Source: Cyclobacterium sp. 1_MG-2023 (lineage in GTDB: Bacteria > Bacteroidota > Bacteroidia > Cytophagales > Cyclobacteriaceae). Taken from it: a DNA stretch of 64,000 nucleotides. The translations under genes and the position numbers were made by a program. This document shows positions 44,790 to 53,655 of the stretch, in pieces. Below the pieces are notes generated by a model. That model was given only the letters and a program-made list of their open reading frames with translations. It was not told where the DNA came from and did no database searches. The DNA is taken from contig NZ_JAUOPC010000007.1 of the NCBI RefSeq assembly GCF_030546805.1, forward strand, positions 1-64,000, given 5' to 3'. The first letter of the stretch is position 1. Every line of letters starts with the position of its first letter.

Positions 44790-45629
44790 ATGCAGAACAA
44801 AGGTATTGAAACCAATTACTCAGACAAAATCAGAGAGTCGGCAACTTTCTTAGAAGGATTTTTGGATGACAAACCGATCATAGGAATTATTTTAGGAACA
44901 GGTTTGGGAGGTTTGCTCAATGACATAGAGTTAATCAAAGAGATTCCATATCAAGAAATCCCTCATTTTCCAACCTCCACGGTCACTTCTCATAAAGGAA
45001 AATTAATCCTTGGAAGGTTTGGGGGGAAGCTTGTACTGGTTATGGAAGGCAGGTTTCATTACTATGAGGGCTACACGATGAAAGAAGTAACTTTTCCAAT
45101 TAGAGTGATGAAAAGGATAGGTATCCAACATTTGTTGATATCAAACGCTTCAGGTGGACTGAACCCCGAGTTTGAAATTGGGGATGTCATGATCTTAGAA
45201 GATCATATTGATCTTTTTCCTGAAAACCCGCTGAGGGGAAGGCATGAACAAGCCTTTGGAGACCGTTTTCCGGACATGAGTGAAGCCTACAACAAGGAAA
45301 TGATTTCGCTGGCCTTTCAAGTAGATCAAAAGAACCATACATCTTTGCGAAAAGGAGTATATGCCGGAGTTCAAGGACCAAATCTGGAAACACCAGCAGA
45401 ATACCGGTACCTGAGGACAATTGGCGCAGATGCAGTAGGAATGAGTACAATCCCAGAGGTAATCGTTGCTGTCCAATCAGGAATGAGGACTTTTGCTCTT
45501 TCAGCTATTACGGACCTATGCACCCCGGGGAACATCAAAAAAATCACCCTTACAGATATTCTTCAGGCAGCTGCAAAAGCAGAACCTTTAATGCGGAAAA
45601 TCATCCTGGAGCTAGTGAAAAAGATTTAA
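44790..45629 (+). CDS. Purine nucleoside phosphorylase (PNP-I, trimeric type)
   Basis: Splits purine nucleosides with phosphate to a base and ribose-1-phosphate. The 279-residue protein has GTGLGGL, the phosphate-binding MEGRFHYYEGYT, SNASGGLNPEF, and the purine-site segment GPNLETPAEYRYLRTIGADAVGMS with Glu and Asn determinants of the guanosine/inosine-type enzymes. The ATG at 44790 is chosen over a GTG at 44748, which adds 14 hydrophobic residues not seen in the family. Monocistronic. Confidence 0.93.
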   Translation: MQNKGIETNYSDKIRESATFLEGFLDDKPIIGIILGTGLGGLLNDIELIKEIPYQEIPHFPTSTVTSHKGKLILGRFGGKLVLVMEGRFHYYEGYTMKEVTFPIRVMKRIGIQHLLISNASGGLNPEFEIGDVMILEDHIDLFPENPLRGRHEQAFGDRFPDMSEAYNKEMISLAFQVDQKNHTSLRKGVYAGVQGPNLETPAEYRYLRTIGADAVGMSTIPEVIVAVQSGMRTFALSAITDLCTPGNIKKITLTDILQAAAKAEPLMRKIILELVKKI

Positions 45630-45836
45630 CCGACTATTAATAATTTCCTGAGTAAAAATAAAATTGTTTTTCTTTGATTGAAACCATCAACTCCCTCTAT
45701 TTAATAGGCTATTTATTTTTTTAGGCTACATTCCATGGATACAAATTATTGTTTTTTAGAATGTTAAGTCCTTCACGGAAATAATTGGTAGGATTGGAAC
45801 AATTATTGGACGGTTTCTAAACAAACTAAAACAACT

Positions 45837-46502
45837 ATGGAAAAAGTATTGATAATTGGAGCAAATGGCAACATAGGCAGGATACTATCCGAAAACCTTG
45901 CAAAACATTCAGATTATTCACCTGTAGCCATGATTCGGAAAAAATCCCAAGAGGATTATTTTGAAAACAAGGGCATTTCTACAGTCATTGCTGATCTTGA
46001 AGAAAATTTTGAGCATGCCCTTCAAAATATAGACAAGGTAATTTTTGCAGCAGGATCCGGTTCAAAAACAGGAAAAGACAAGACAGATTTGGTAGACAAA
46101 CAGGGAGCCATAAAAAGTGTAGATTATTCCATAAAACATGGCATTAAAAAGTTGGTCATGTTAAGTTCAAGAGGAGCAGAGAATGCAGAAAAGGCGGATG
46201 AGACCATGCAGCATTATCTATTGGCAAAAAAAGCTGCGGATGAATACCTCAAAGCAACCAACCTGCCTTATGCCATTATTAGACCAGGTAGTTTAACTGA
46301 CGGCCCCTACACAGGGAAAATAAAAGTAGCCGATATTTTCAATGAAAAGGGAGGCATTTCAAGGGAAGATGTTGCTGCTGTCTTGATACACATGCTGGAT
46401 CATGGAATTGACGGCAAGCAGGTTTTTGAAATATTAGAAGGAAAGGTGGACATCCCTGATGCTATTCGTTTATTTCTTAAAACAGGCCAAGCAGTAACCT
46501 AA
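45837..46502 (+). CDS. NAD(P)-binding short-chain reductase-like protein (atypical SDR)
   Basis: A 221-residue Rossmann protein with the dinucleotide loop GANGNIGRIL near the start, FAAGSGSKTGKDKTDLVDKQG and VMLSSRGAENAEK in the middle, and YAIIRPGSLTD near residue 155. These features match the atypical SDR5 group (YwnB/YhfK-like), whose members include flavin reductase-like and redox-sensing proteins. The catalytic Tyr-x3-Lys appears as YLLAKKAAD. Substrate unknown; no operon partner. Confidence 0.8.
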   Translation: MEKVLIIGANGNIGRILSENLAKHSDYSPVAMIRKKSQEDYFENKGISTVIADLEENFEHALQNIDKVIFAAGSGSKTGKDKTDLVDKQGAIKSVDYSIKHGIKKLVMLSSRGAENAEKADETMQHYLLAKKAADEYLKATNLPYAIIRPGSLTDGPYTGKIKVADIFNEKGGISREDVAAVLIHMLDHGIDGKQVFEILEGKVDIPDAIRLFLKTGQAVT

Positions 46503-46581
46503 TATTCTTATTTATTAGAATTTAGCCATTTATCATTTTTTTAATTAAATTTATTGGAACAGTAACCCAAGAAAGATAACT

Positions 46582-47751
46582 ATGATACATTGGCTCACCT
46601 ATTTGTTTTCAACTGTTTTAATAAACAATTCCCCTGAACCACAATTTCAAGCGCAAACCCTGGACAGCAATATAGAGATAGGCTATGGCCTGGCTATAGG
46701 GGATGTCGACGGTGATGGAAAGCCTGACATTTTACTTGCAGATAAAAAAGAATTTGTTTGGTACAGAAATGGTGATTGGAAAAGGTTTGTTATGGTGGAA
46801 AACCTCACTGAATCTGACAATGTTTGCATTGCTGCAAGAGACATAAATGGAGACGGCATGGTGGAAGTAGCCGTTGGGGCACAATGGAATCCTAGTGAGA
46901 CAGTAGACAAACAAAAATCAGGTTCCGTACATTTCCTTATCAGGCCCGATGACCCGACTCAAACTTGGGAACCGGTTAAATTGCACCATGAACCTACCGT
47001 TCACCGCATGCGCTGGATAAAGGCAGCAGAGGATTTGTTTCATCTTGTAGTTTTGCCTTTACATGGTCAAGGAAACAAAGGTGGTGCGGGTGAAGGTGTA
47101 AAGGTCATTGCTTATGAACAGGAAGATGAAAAAGGGAGACAATGGAAAAATTGGGTAATTGACCAGAGCATGCACGTAACCCATAATATGGATCCGGTTC
47201 CCGGAGATAATGGAGAAATATTGCATATCGGAGGTAAGGAAGGTGTTAAAACCTTCAACTATGAAGATGGCGATTGGAGGCCGGGAAGTAATGATGGTTG
47301 GCTAGTTAATGAATATGGCTTTGGTGAAATACGCTTAGGTAAGGGTGCCAAAGGAAAGCCATTTCTTACCGGTGTAGAACCTTTTCATGGGCCAACACTC
47401 TCTATATATACTCCTGAAGAGGATAAATCATTTGCCTTGGGGAAATTAAATCGAACAGTGCTTACTGCTGCCATGAAACAAGGGCATGGATTAGCTACCG
47501 GAGACCTATTGAATATGGGCATGGACCAAATTGTAGTGGGGTGGAGAGAGCCCAATGATGATGGAGATTTGGGAATAAAAATATTGATCCCTCAAGAGGA
47601 TGGATCATGGGAAAAGCATTGGTTGGACAAAAATGGAATGGCATGCGAAGATTTAAAAGTTGCCGATTTAGATGGCGATGGGAAACCGGAAATAATAGCC
47701 TCAGGAAGAGCCAGTAAAAACTTAAAAATCTATTGGAACAAAAGTTATTAA
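46582..47751 (+). CDS. FG-GAP/VCBS repeat protein (beta-propeller)
   Basis: A 389-residue protein with repeated calcium-loop motifs: GDVDGDGKPDILLA near residue 40, DINGDGMVEVAVGA near 92, and DLDGDGKPEIIASG near the C-terminus, as in FG-GAP/VCBS beta-propellers. A short hydrophobic N-terminus (HWLTYLFSTVLINN) may serve for export but has no clear cleavage site. Such proteins occur in Bacteroidota and Planctomycetes near carbohydrate genes. A DUF3500 gene follows after 43 nt. Confidence 0.75.
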   Translation: MIHWLTYLFSTVLINNSPEPQFQAQTLDSNIEIGYGLAIGDVDGDGKPDILLADKKEFVWYRNGDWKRFVMVENLTESDNVCIAARDINGDGMVEVAVGAQWNPSETVDKQKSGSVHFLIRPDDPTQTWEPVKLHHEPTVHRMRWIKAAEDLFHLVVLPLHGQGNKGGAGEGVKVIAYEQEDEKGRQWKNWVIDQSMHVTHNMDPVPGDNGEILHIGGKEGVKTFNYEDGDWRPGSNDGWLVNEYGFGEIRLGKGAKGKPFLTGVEPFHGPTLSIYTPEEDKSFALGKLNRTVLTAAMKQGHGLATGDLLNMGMDQIVVGWREPNDDGDLGIKILIPQEDGSWEKHWLDKNGMACEDLKVADLDGDGKPEIIASGRASKNLKIYWNKSY

Positions 47752-47794
47752 AAAGAATAATTACCACCTTACTCCCATCCAAATGCTTTATCAT

Positions 47795-48835
47795 ATGAAA
47801 ACCATCTGCTTCACCCTTCTTTTATTGTTGTCCGTTACCATCAATAATCAAGCCCAAGACCTATCTTCGATAGCCAATCAATTTATCGAAAGTCTTGATA
47901 CCGAATTAAAAAAACAAGCCTGTTTCCCTTTTGATCATACCGAACGCTTCAACTGGCACTTTGTTCCCAGAGAAAGAAATGGACCAACATTTCATGACTT
48001 CAATACCAAGCAAACCATGCATGCATTGGAATTGATGCGGGCTTCCTTGGGTACCATTGGACAAGAAAAAGCCGCGTCCATTATCGAACTTGAAAACGTA
48101 TTAAGGGAAGTCGAAAACAGACCTGAAAATGACACCTATAGAGACCCTTTAAATTATCATTTTAGTGTGTTTGGCAAGCCTTCTTCAGACAAGCCTTGGG
48201 GCTGGAGATTAGAAGGACATCATTTGTCTCTAAATTTCTCCTCTGCTGAAGGAACAATTACCTCCGCCACACCTTCCTTTATGGGGTCAAACCCGGGCAT
48301 TGTCTTGGCCGGACCACAGATGGACAGACAGGTATTGGCGGATGAAACCAATATGGGGTTTGAATTATTGCACTCTTTAAGTGATTCACAGAAAGAGAAA
48401 GCCCTGTTTGCAGACAAAGCCCCTGCTGATATCATTACCGGTAATGATAGAAAAGCAAAAGTTCTAACCCAAAGTGGTATCAAAGGGAGTGATTTGAAAA
48501 CAGATCAGTTGCTATTACTTAAGCGACTTGTTGGCGTCTATCTTTCTCGTTACACAACTGAGTACCATACCAGATTACTCGATAGAATCAAAAGCACAGG
48601 TTGGGAAAACATGTCCTTTGCCTGGGCAGGATCTCAAACAAATAAAGTAGGGGATCCCCATTATTACAGTATTCAAGGCGCAGGATTATTGATAGAATAT
48701 GACAATGTTCAAAACAATGCCAACCATGTTCATGCCGTAATGAGGGACCTAGAAAACGATTTTGGTGGAGATTTACTTCAAAGCCATTATCTCAAAAACC
48801 ATTCAGGCAAGAATATGGCCCATGTTGTTGAATAA
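47795..48835 (+). CDS. DUF3500 domain exported protein
   Basis: A 346-residue protein with a signal peptide (MKTICFTLLLLLSVTINNQA). The body matches DUF3500 as I know it: WHFVPRERNGPTFHDFN, DPLNYHFSVFGKPSSDKPWGWR, GHHLSLNFS, and the conserved FAWAGSQTNKVGDPHYYSIQG and NHVHAVMRDLENDFGGDLL segments. Several conserved His, Asp and Glu residues suggest a metal or catalytic site, but no function is established to my knowledge. The ATG at 47795 is chosen because it begins the signal peptide. Confidence 0.85.
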   Translation: MKTICFTLLLLLSVTINNQAQDLSSIANQFIESLDTELKKQACFPFDHTERFNWHFVPRERNGPTFHDFNTKQTMHALELMRASLGTIGQEKAASIIELENVLREVENRPENDTYRDPLNYHFSVFGKPSSDKPWGWRLEGHHLSLNFSSAEGTITSATPSFMGSNPGIVLAGPQMDRQVLADETNMGFELLHSLSDSQKEKALFADKAPADIITGNDRKAKVLTQSGIKGSDLKTDQLLLLKRLVGVYLSRYTTEYHTRLLDRIKSTGWENMSFAWAGSQTNKVGDPHYYSIQGAGLLIEYDNVQNNANHVHAVMRDLENDFGGDLLQSHYLKNHSGKNMAHVVE

Positions 48836-48890
48836 AAAATATTTCTAGCAATTGATAAAACAACTGACGGGAAAGGGGGCAAGAAAATGT

Positions 48891-49391
48891 TTAATACTGA
48901 ATGTCCACAATTTCAAACACCCTTTCCATTTTCGGTAATTTTAGAATTGCCTTATCTCCTATTTTCTTGTCCATTAATAAGTTTGCTATTGGAGACACAA
49001 AGGAGATCTTTCCTTTTGAAACATCTGCTTCATCCACCCCTACGATTTGGTATAGTATGATTTCTTTAGCCTTGTCTATTTTGAGGGTAACCTTTGCACC
49101 AAAACGCACAACATCACTCGGCTGTTTGCTTAAGTCAACAGTAATTGCATTATTTATTCTTCCATTTAGCAATTTCAACTTTGCATTGATATGATTGAAT
49201 GCTATTCTCCGGTCTTTGTCATCATTGATATCCAATGGCTCCCTTTCAGTTATTAGCCTGCTCTTCTCCGCTAATAATTCTTCCATACCCACTACTGTTA
49301 CATAATTCGCAGCTCCCGATGGTAAGTCAGCCCTAGGAGGAACCAATGGAATCTCTTCCTGATCATCTTCTTTCACAAATCCTCTACTCAT
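48891..49391 (-). CDS. GreA/GreB-family transcription elongation factor
   Basis: Gre factors enter the RNA polymerase secondary channel and rescue backtracked complexes. The 166-residue protein has an N-terminal helical region and the C-terminal GreA/GreB domain (FGAKVTLKIDKAKEIILYQIVGVDEADVSKG is characteristic, given here in pieces: FGAKVTL and YQIVGVDEAD). The N-terminal 25 residues with PPRADLPSGAANYVT recall the GreB-like subgroup in which the acidic coiled-coil tip may be changed (DINDDKDRR supplies acidic residues). Monocistronic. Confidence 0.85.
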   Translation of the reverse strand: MSRGFVKEDDQEEIPLVPPRADLPSGAANYVTVVGMEELLAEKSRLITEREPLDINDDKDRRIAFNHINAKLKLLNGRINNAITVDLSKQPSDVVRFGAKVTLKIDKAKEIILYQIVGVDEADVSKGKISFVSPIANLLMDKKIGDKAILKLPKMERVFEIVDIQY

Positions 49392-49798
49392 TATTTATTA
49401 ATTTTATTGAATAATATTCATTCCGCTCTGCCCTCATTTTGTTTATCCACACACCCCATATTAGCACTAAAAAATCCAGTTTAGGGAAACCCAAGATCCC
49501 TGTTATCTAAAAGCTTTGGTGGTCATTATTTCTAAGGGTTTACATAAACCAATGCGGTCAATATTTCACTACATGGAAAACACTTACAAAAAGAAAGCCT
49601 AAATCGATGTTTTCAGGAAAAATTAAACAACATAGCCTTAAAAACGAGAAGTACTTAGGAAGTTGAGAAAATAATCAAAAGGTTTTTTCAATCAATAGAA
49701 ATACTTAATAATCAAATTACATCTCGCATCCATCCATAATTATGGCGGGAATCGAACTGATTCAAATTAATTTGAAAGGACATTTGAGCTACTGATTA
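49392..49798. other. Gene-free region with tRNA-like fragment
   Basis: About 400 nt of AT-rich DNA between the Gre factor and the hydroxylase gene. On the minus strand, 49790-49741 has a GTAGCTCA D-arm-like piece and a TTCGATTCCCGCC T-arm-like piece about 25 nt apart, but the acceptor and anticodon stems do not form. A 16-bp palindrome TTCAAATTAATTTGAA lies at 49761-49776. I see no ORF of note. Confidence 0.3.
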
Positions 49799-49819
49799 TT
49801 AAAATGGCGAATTGCCATT
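49799..49819 (-). terminator. Weak intrinsic terminator of the hydroxylase gene
   Basis: A 6-bp stem AATGGC/GCCATT with a 5-nt loop begins 8 nt after the stop codon of the hydroxylase gene and is followed on the minus strand by TTTTAATAAT. The stem is short. Confidence 0.4.
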
Positions 49820-49826
49820 CGAAAGA

Positions 49827-50708
49827 TTAGCCTTCCATTTTATTTTTCTTAAATGGATAGCTTATTTGTTGCCAAAAAGTTTTAGGGAATTTCTCTACCC
49901 CATCAAAGCCTAGTGGAATATCTCTTCCTTCGTGGGGAATATAGGCTGTGCCAAATAAGTAATCCCAAACACTTAATGTAAGCCCATAGTTAACTCCATG
50001 GCTACCTTTGGGCAGATCCTTGGCATGGTGCCAAATATGCATAATGGGATTGTTAAGCAGGTATTTAAAAGGCCCATAAGTTATCCTCAGGTTGGCATGA
50101 TTCAGATGACCAATAGCCGTGGCAAATATATGAACAATAAAAAAATCCGTTAAACCAAAGCCAATCATGGCAAGGGGAATGTATTGAGCTGTTTTGTACA
50201 GGATTGTTTCCATCCAATGAAATCTTAGGTGAGCAGCAAAGCCCATCTGCTCCACTGAATGGTGTACCTTATGAAATTCCCAAAAAGCAGGCACTCTATG
50301 TAATAGGCGGTGCACATTCCATTGTATAAAATCAGCTACTATGAAGAGGGTCAAAAACTGTGTCCAAGCAGGCCAAGAACTAATTTCTATGGCCACAACA
50401 TTTTTGACACCAAAAAGTCCCAAGAAGTCATTAAATGCCTCCACTGCTACATTTGAGATCGCGTTAAATGCAATCAAAGAGAATAAGAAAAAATTAAAAA
50501 ACATATAGAATCCATCTAGCCAAAAATCCTTTCTGAGCGCCGGCTGACCTTTTCTCCAAGGAAAAACCAACTCCAGTAGCCAAACGAATAGGGAAAGGCC
50601 CACCAACCACCAGAAATAATTTCCCCAAGATGGATACATGATCTCATTGATCAAGTAATTGAAGTAGCCGTAATAGGCATCTCCTATAATTTTCAAATAT
50701 CTCTCCAT
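49827..50708 (-). CDS. Sterol desaturase/fatty acid hydroxylase superfamily protein
   Basis: A 293-residue integral membrane di-iron enzyme. The three histidine boxes are present: HRLLH, HKVHH and HIWHH (with additional His in AAHLRFHWME and GHLNHAN). About five membrane segments surround them. Family members hydroxylate or desaturate lipids, sterols or carotenoids; the substrate here is unknown. Divergent from sdhA. Confidence 0.88.
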   Translation of the reverse strand: MERYLKIIGDAYYGYFNYLINEIMYPSWGNYFWWLVGLSLFVWLLELVFPWRKGQPALRKDFWLDGFYMFFNFFLFSLIAFNAISNVAVEAFNDFLGLFGVKNVVAIEISSWPAWTQFLTLFIVADFIQWNVHRLLHRVPAFWEFHKVHHSVEQMGFAAHLRFHWMETILYKTAQYIPLAMIGFGLTDFFIVHIFATAIGHLNHANLRITYGPFKYLLNNPIMHIWHHAKDLPKGSHGVNYGLTLSVWDYLFGTAYIPHEGRDIPLGFDGVEKFPKTFWQQISYPFKKNKMEG

Positions 50709-50943
50709 GATTCTACTTCAAAACTCCCCACCATTTCTATTTCTTTTAATGGGCAGCATTTCGACTTTAAATGGTCTCAAGCTAACAACCTTTTTATTTT
50801 AATTTTGGTTTAGCAGGAGATTGAATAATCACACCCTGTATGACTACCTAAAATTAAGCTGTTAATTAGGGAGATTTAGTGACTTTGGTTACAGTTTGTA
50901 CATATCATCTGTATTAAACCGAAAATTTCATAAAAACGACATA

Positions 50944-50951
50944 TAAATTTG
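50944..50951 (+). promoter_or_regulatory. Candidate -7 box of the sdhAB-ppx operon
   Basis: TAAATTTG fits TAnnTTTG and lies 42 nt before the sdhA ATG, which is a usual leader length. No TTTG at the -33 distance. Confidence 0.4.
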
Positions 50952-50992
50952 TTATTATTAGGTATCAAAAACAGTAAATTAATTACACAGGC

Positions 50993-52927
50993 ATGTATTT
51001 TAGTACTGACGAAAAGCAAATACCCAAATCAAAAGTTCCATCAGGTGAGCTTAAAGATAAATGGTCCAATTTCAAAAACCAGGCGAAGCTCATTAGTCCT
51101 AATAACCGAAAGAATTACAATGTGATCATTGTCGGAACCGGTCTTTCGGGAGCCTCTGCTGCAGCGTCATTAGCAGAACTAGGTTACAATGTTTCTGTAT
51201 TTTGTTTTCAGGACTCTCCCAGAAGAGCTCATTCGGTAGCTGCACAAGGAGGTGTAAATGCCATGAAAAATTACAAAAATGATGGCGATAGTATTTACAG
51301 GATGTTTTATGATACGCTGAAAGGTGGGGATTTTAGGGCCCGGGAAGCCAATGTTTACAGGTTGGCAGAATGTTCAGCCCATCTAATTGACCAAGCCGTT
51401 GCTCAGGGAGTTCCTTTTGCTCGTGAATACAGTGGTTATTTGAGTAACCGCTCTTTTGGGGGCGTACAAGTCAGTCGTACTTTTTATGCCAGAGGACAAA
51501 CAGGGCAGCAGTTACTTTTGGGTGCCTATCAGGCCTTGATGCGTCAGGTAAAGGCTAAGAAAATAAAGAGTTATACCAGGCATGAGATGCTTGACCTTGT
51601 ATTAATTAATGGTGTGGCCAAAGGCATTATTGCAAGAAATCTTGATACCGGTGAAATTACAAGACATACTGCCAATGCTGTGGTCTTGGCTACCGGTGGT
51701 TTTGGAAAGATCTATTATTTATCTACCCTTGCCATGGGTTGCAATGGATCAGCCATTTGGAGGGCCCATAAAAAGGGCGCATGGGTTGCCAGCCCCAGCT
51801 GGACTCAAATTCACCCTACCTGCTTGCCGCAGTCGGGCAGCTATCAGTCCAAACTCACTCTAATGTCAGAATCCCTACGAAACGACGGCAGAATTTGGGT
51901 CCCTTTAAGCAAAAATGAGAACAGAAAAGCCGCAGACATCCCTGAAGAAGACCGTGATTATTACCTTGAGCGGCGGTATCCTTCATTTGGAAATTTAGCC
52001 CCTAGGGACATTGCTTCAAGGGCTGCCAAAGAAAGGGTGGATGCTGGACATGGCGTTGGCACTTTAAAAAATGCGGTATACCTTGATTTTAAAGACGCCA
52101 TTGAAAAGCAAGGAAAAGAAGCCATTGCCAAAAAATACGGCAACTTATTTGACATGTACCAAAAAATTACCGGTATCAATGCCTACAATGAACCGATGAA
52201 AATTTCCCCTGCTGCACATTTTTCCATGGGTGGGCTTTGGGTAGATTATGAACTGAGCACCAATATACCCGGATTATTTGCAATTGGTGAGGCAAATTTT
52301 GCTGACCACGGGGCCAACAGACTTGGAGCCAATTCCCTACTTCAGGCCTGTGTAGACGGTTATTATATTTTACCACAGACCCTCCCCCATTATCTTGCCC
52401 AATCAGGAAAACCTGACCCCATCAATAGTGATGACCCGGCTTTTATAGAAAGTGAGCTTAAGGTTAAAAAGCAACTAGAGGAATTTGGCGAAATAAATGG
52501 ACACAAAACAGTGGATTATTTCCACCGAGAGCTAGGGAAAATTCTATATGATAAATGTGGACTTAGTCGGTCAGAAAAAGGGCTGACAACCGCCATTGAA
52601 GCCATAAAAAATTTGAGAAAATCTTTTTATACAGACCTTAAGATTCCAAAAAAAATTGATGGAATAAACGAAGAACTGGAGAAAGCCGGACGGGTTGCAG
52701 ATTACCTCGAAATAGCTGAATTGATGTGTATTGATGCCTTAAGCAGGGAGGAGTCCTGTGGGGCGCATTTTAGAACCGAGCATCAGACCAATGATGGTGA
52801 AGCCATTAGGGATGACAAGGCTTTTAACTTTATATCATGCTGGCAGAAATCGGACCATGGCCCTGTATTGATCAAAGAAACCCTTGATTTTGAATTTACC
52901 ACACCAACAGAAAGGAGTTATAAATAA
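50993..52927 (+). CDS. sdhA: Succinate dehydrogenase/fumarate reductase flavoprotein subunit
   Basis: Oxidises succinate or reduces fumarate at FAD. The 644-residue protein has the FAD loop [15 protein letters not shown] near 44-58, the [11 protein letters not shown] segment whose His can hold FAD covalently, HPTCLPQSG and [15 protein letters not shown] for the dicarboxylate site. It matches the long-form SdhA found in Bacteroidota. Normally a cytochrome b gene (sdhC, about 220 codons) lies directly upstream; here there is only about 280 nt of non-coding DNA and a divergent unrelated gene. One-base overlap with sdhB. Confidence 0.93.
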   Translation: MYFSTDEKQIPKSKVPSGELKDKWSNFKNQAKLISPNNRKNYNVIIVGTGLSGASAAASLAELGYNVSVFCFQDSPRRAHSVAAQGGVNAMKNYKNDGDSIYRMFYDTLKGGDFRAREANVYRLAECSAHLIDQAVAQGVPFAREYSGYLSNRSFGGVQVSRTFYARGQTGQQLLLGAYQALMRQVKAKKIKSYTRHEMLDLVLINGVAKGIIARNLDTGEITRHTANAVVLATGGFGKIYYLSTLAMGCNGSAIWRAHKKGAWVASPSWTQIHPTCLPQSGSYQSKLTLMSESLRNDGRIWVPLSKNENRKAADIPEEDRDYYLERRYPSFGNLAPRDIASRAAKERVDAGHGVGTLKNAVYLDFKDAIEKQGKEAIAKKYGNLFDMYQKITGINAYNEPMKISPAAHFSMGGLWVDYELSTNIPGLFAIGEANFADHGANRLGANSLLQACVDGYYILPQTLPHYLAQSGKPDPINSDDPAFIESELKVKKQLEEFGEINGHKTVDYFHRELGKILYDKCGLSRSEKGLTTAIEAIKNLRKSFYTDLKIPKKIDGINEELEKAGRVADYLEIAELMCIDALSREESCGAHFRTEHQTNDGEAIRDDKAFNFISCWQKSDHGPVLIKETLDFEFTTPTERSYK

Positions 52928-53655
52928 TGGATTTCAAACTTAAAATCTGGAGACAAGAGCAATCGTCTGAAAAAGGAAAAATGACAAGCTATTCGGTAAA
53001 GGACATTTCTCCGGACATGTCATTCTTAGAGATGCTTGATCAGCTCAACGAAAATTTGACACTAAGTGGCCAAAGCCCTGTTTCATTTGATTCAGATTGC
53101 CGGGAAGGAATCTGTGGACAATGTGGCCTCTTTATAAATGGAAGAGCACATGGGCCCAATGCACATACCAGCACCTGTCAACTCCATATGAGGTCTTTTA
53201 AAGATGGAGACACCATCTACATAGAACCTTTTAGAGCTGCTGCTTTTCCTATAAAAAAAGATTTAAAAATAGACCGCAGTGCTTTAGATAAAATCATCAT
53301 TTCTGGTGGATTTATTAGTGTCAATACAGGACAGGCTCCAGAGGCCAATCAAACTCTTATTAGCAGTGACTCTGTGGAGGCTGCTTTTGATGCTGCCGCT
53401 TGTATTGGTTGTGGAGCTTGTGTTGCGTCTTGTAAAAACAGCAGTGCCTCCCTATTTACCGCAGCAAAAATTAGCCATTTGGCCCAATTGCCTCAAGGCA
53501 AAATTGAGCATAAAAGTAGAACCAATCAAATGGTAAGAAAAATGGATGAATTAGGGTTTGGTTCTTGTTCCAATACCGGAGCATGCGAGGTAGAATGTCC
53601 TCAAGGAATTTCCATTAGTCACATCGCTTTTATGAACAAATCCTATTTTAAATGA
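52927..53655 (+). CDS. sdhB: Succinate dehydrogenase/fumarate reductase iron-sulfur subunit
   Basis: Carries electrons between the flavoprotein and the membrane. The 242-residue protein has the [2Fe-2S] ligands in CREGICGQCGL and STCQLHM, and the [4Fe-4S]/[3Fe-4S] ligands in CIGCGACVASCKN and CSNTGACEVECPQGI. Length and motifs fit the Bacteroidota SdhB. Its start shares one base with the sdhA stop and its stop overlaps the ppx start (ATGA). Confidence 0.93.
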   Translation: MDFKLKIWRQEQSSEKGKMTSYSVKDISPDMSFLEMLDQLNENLTLSGQSPVSFDSDCREGICGQCGLFINGRAHGPNAHTSTCQLHMRSFKDGDTIYIEPFRAAAFPIKKDLKIDRSALDKIIISGGFISVNTGQAPEANQTLISSDSVEAAFDAAACIGCGACVASCKNSSASLFTAAKISHLAQLPQGKIEHKSRTNQMVRKMDELGFGSCSNTGACEVECPQGISISHIAFMNKSYFK

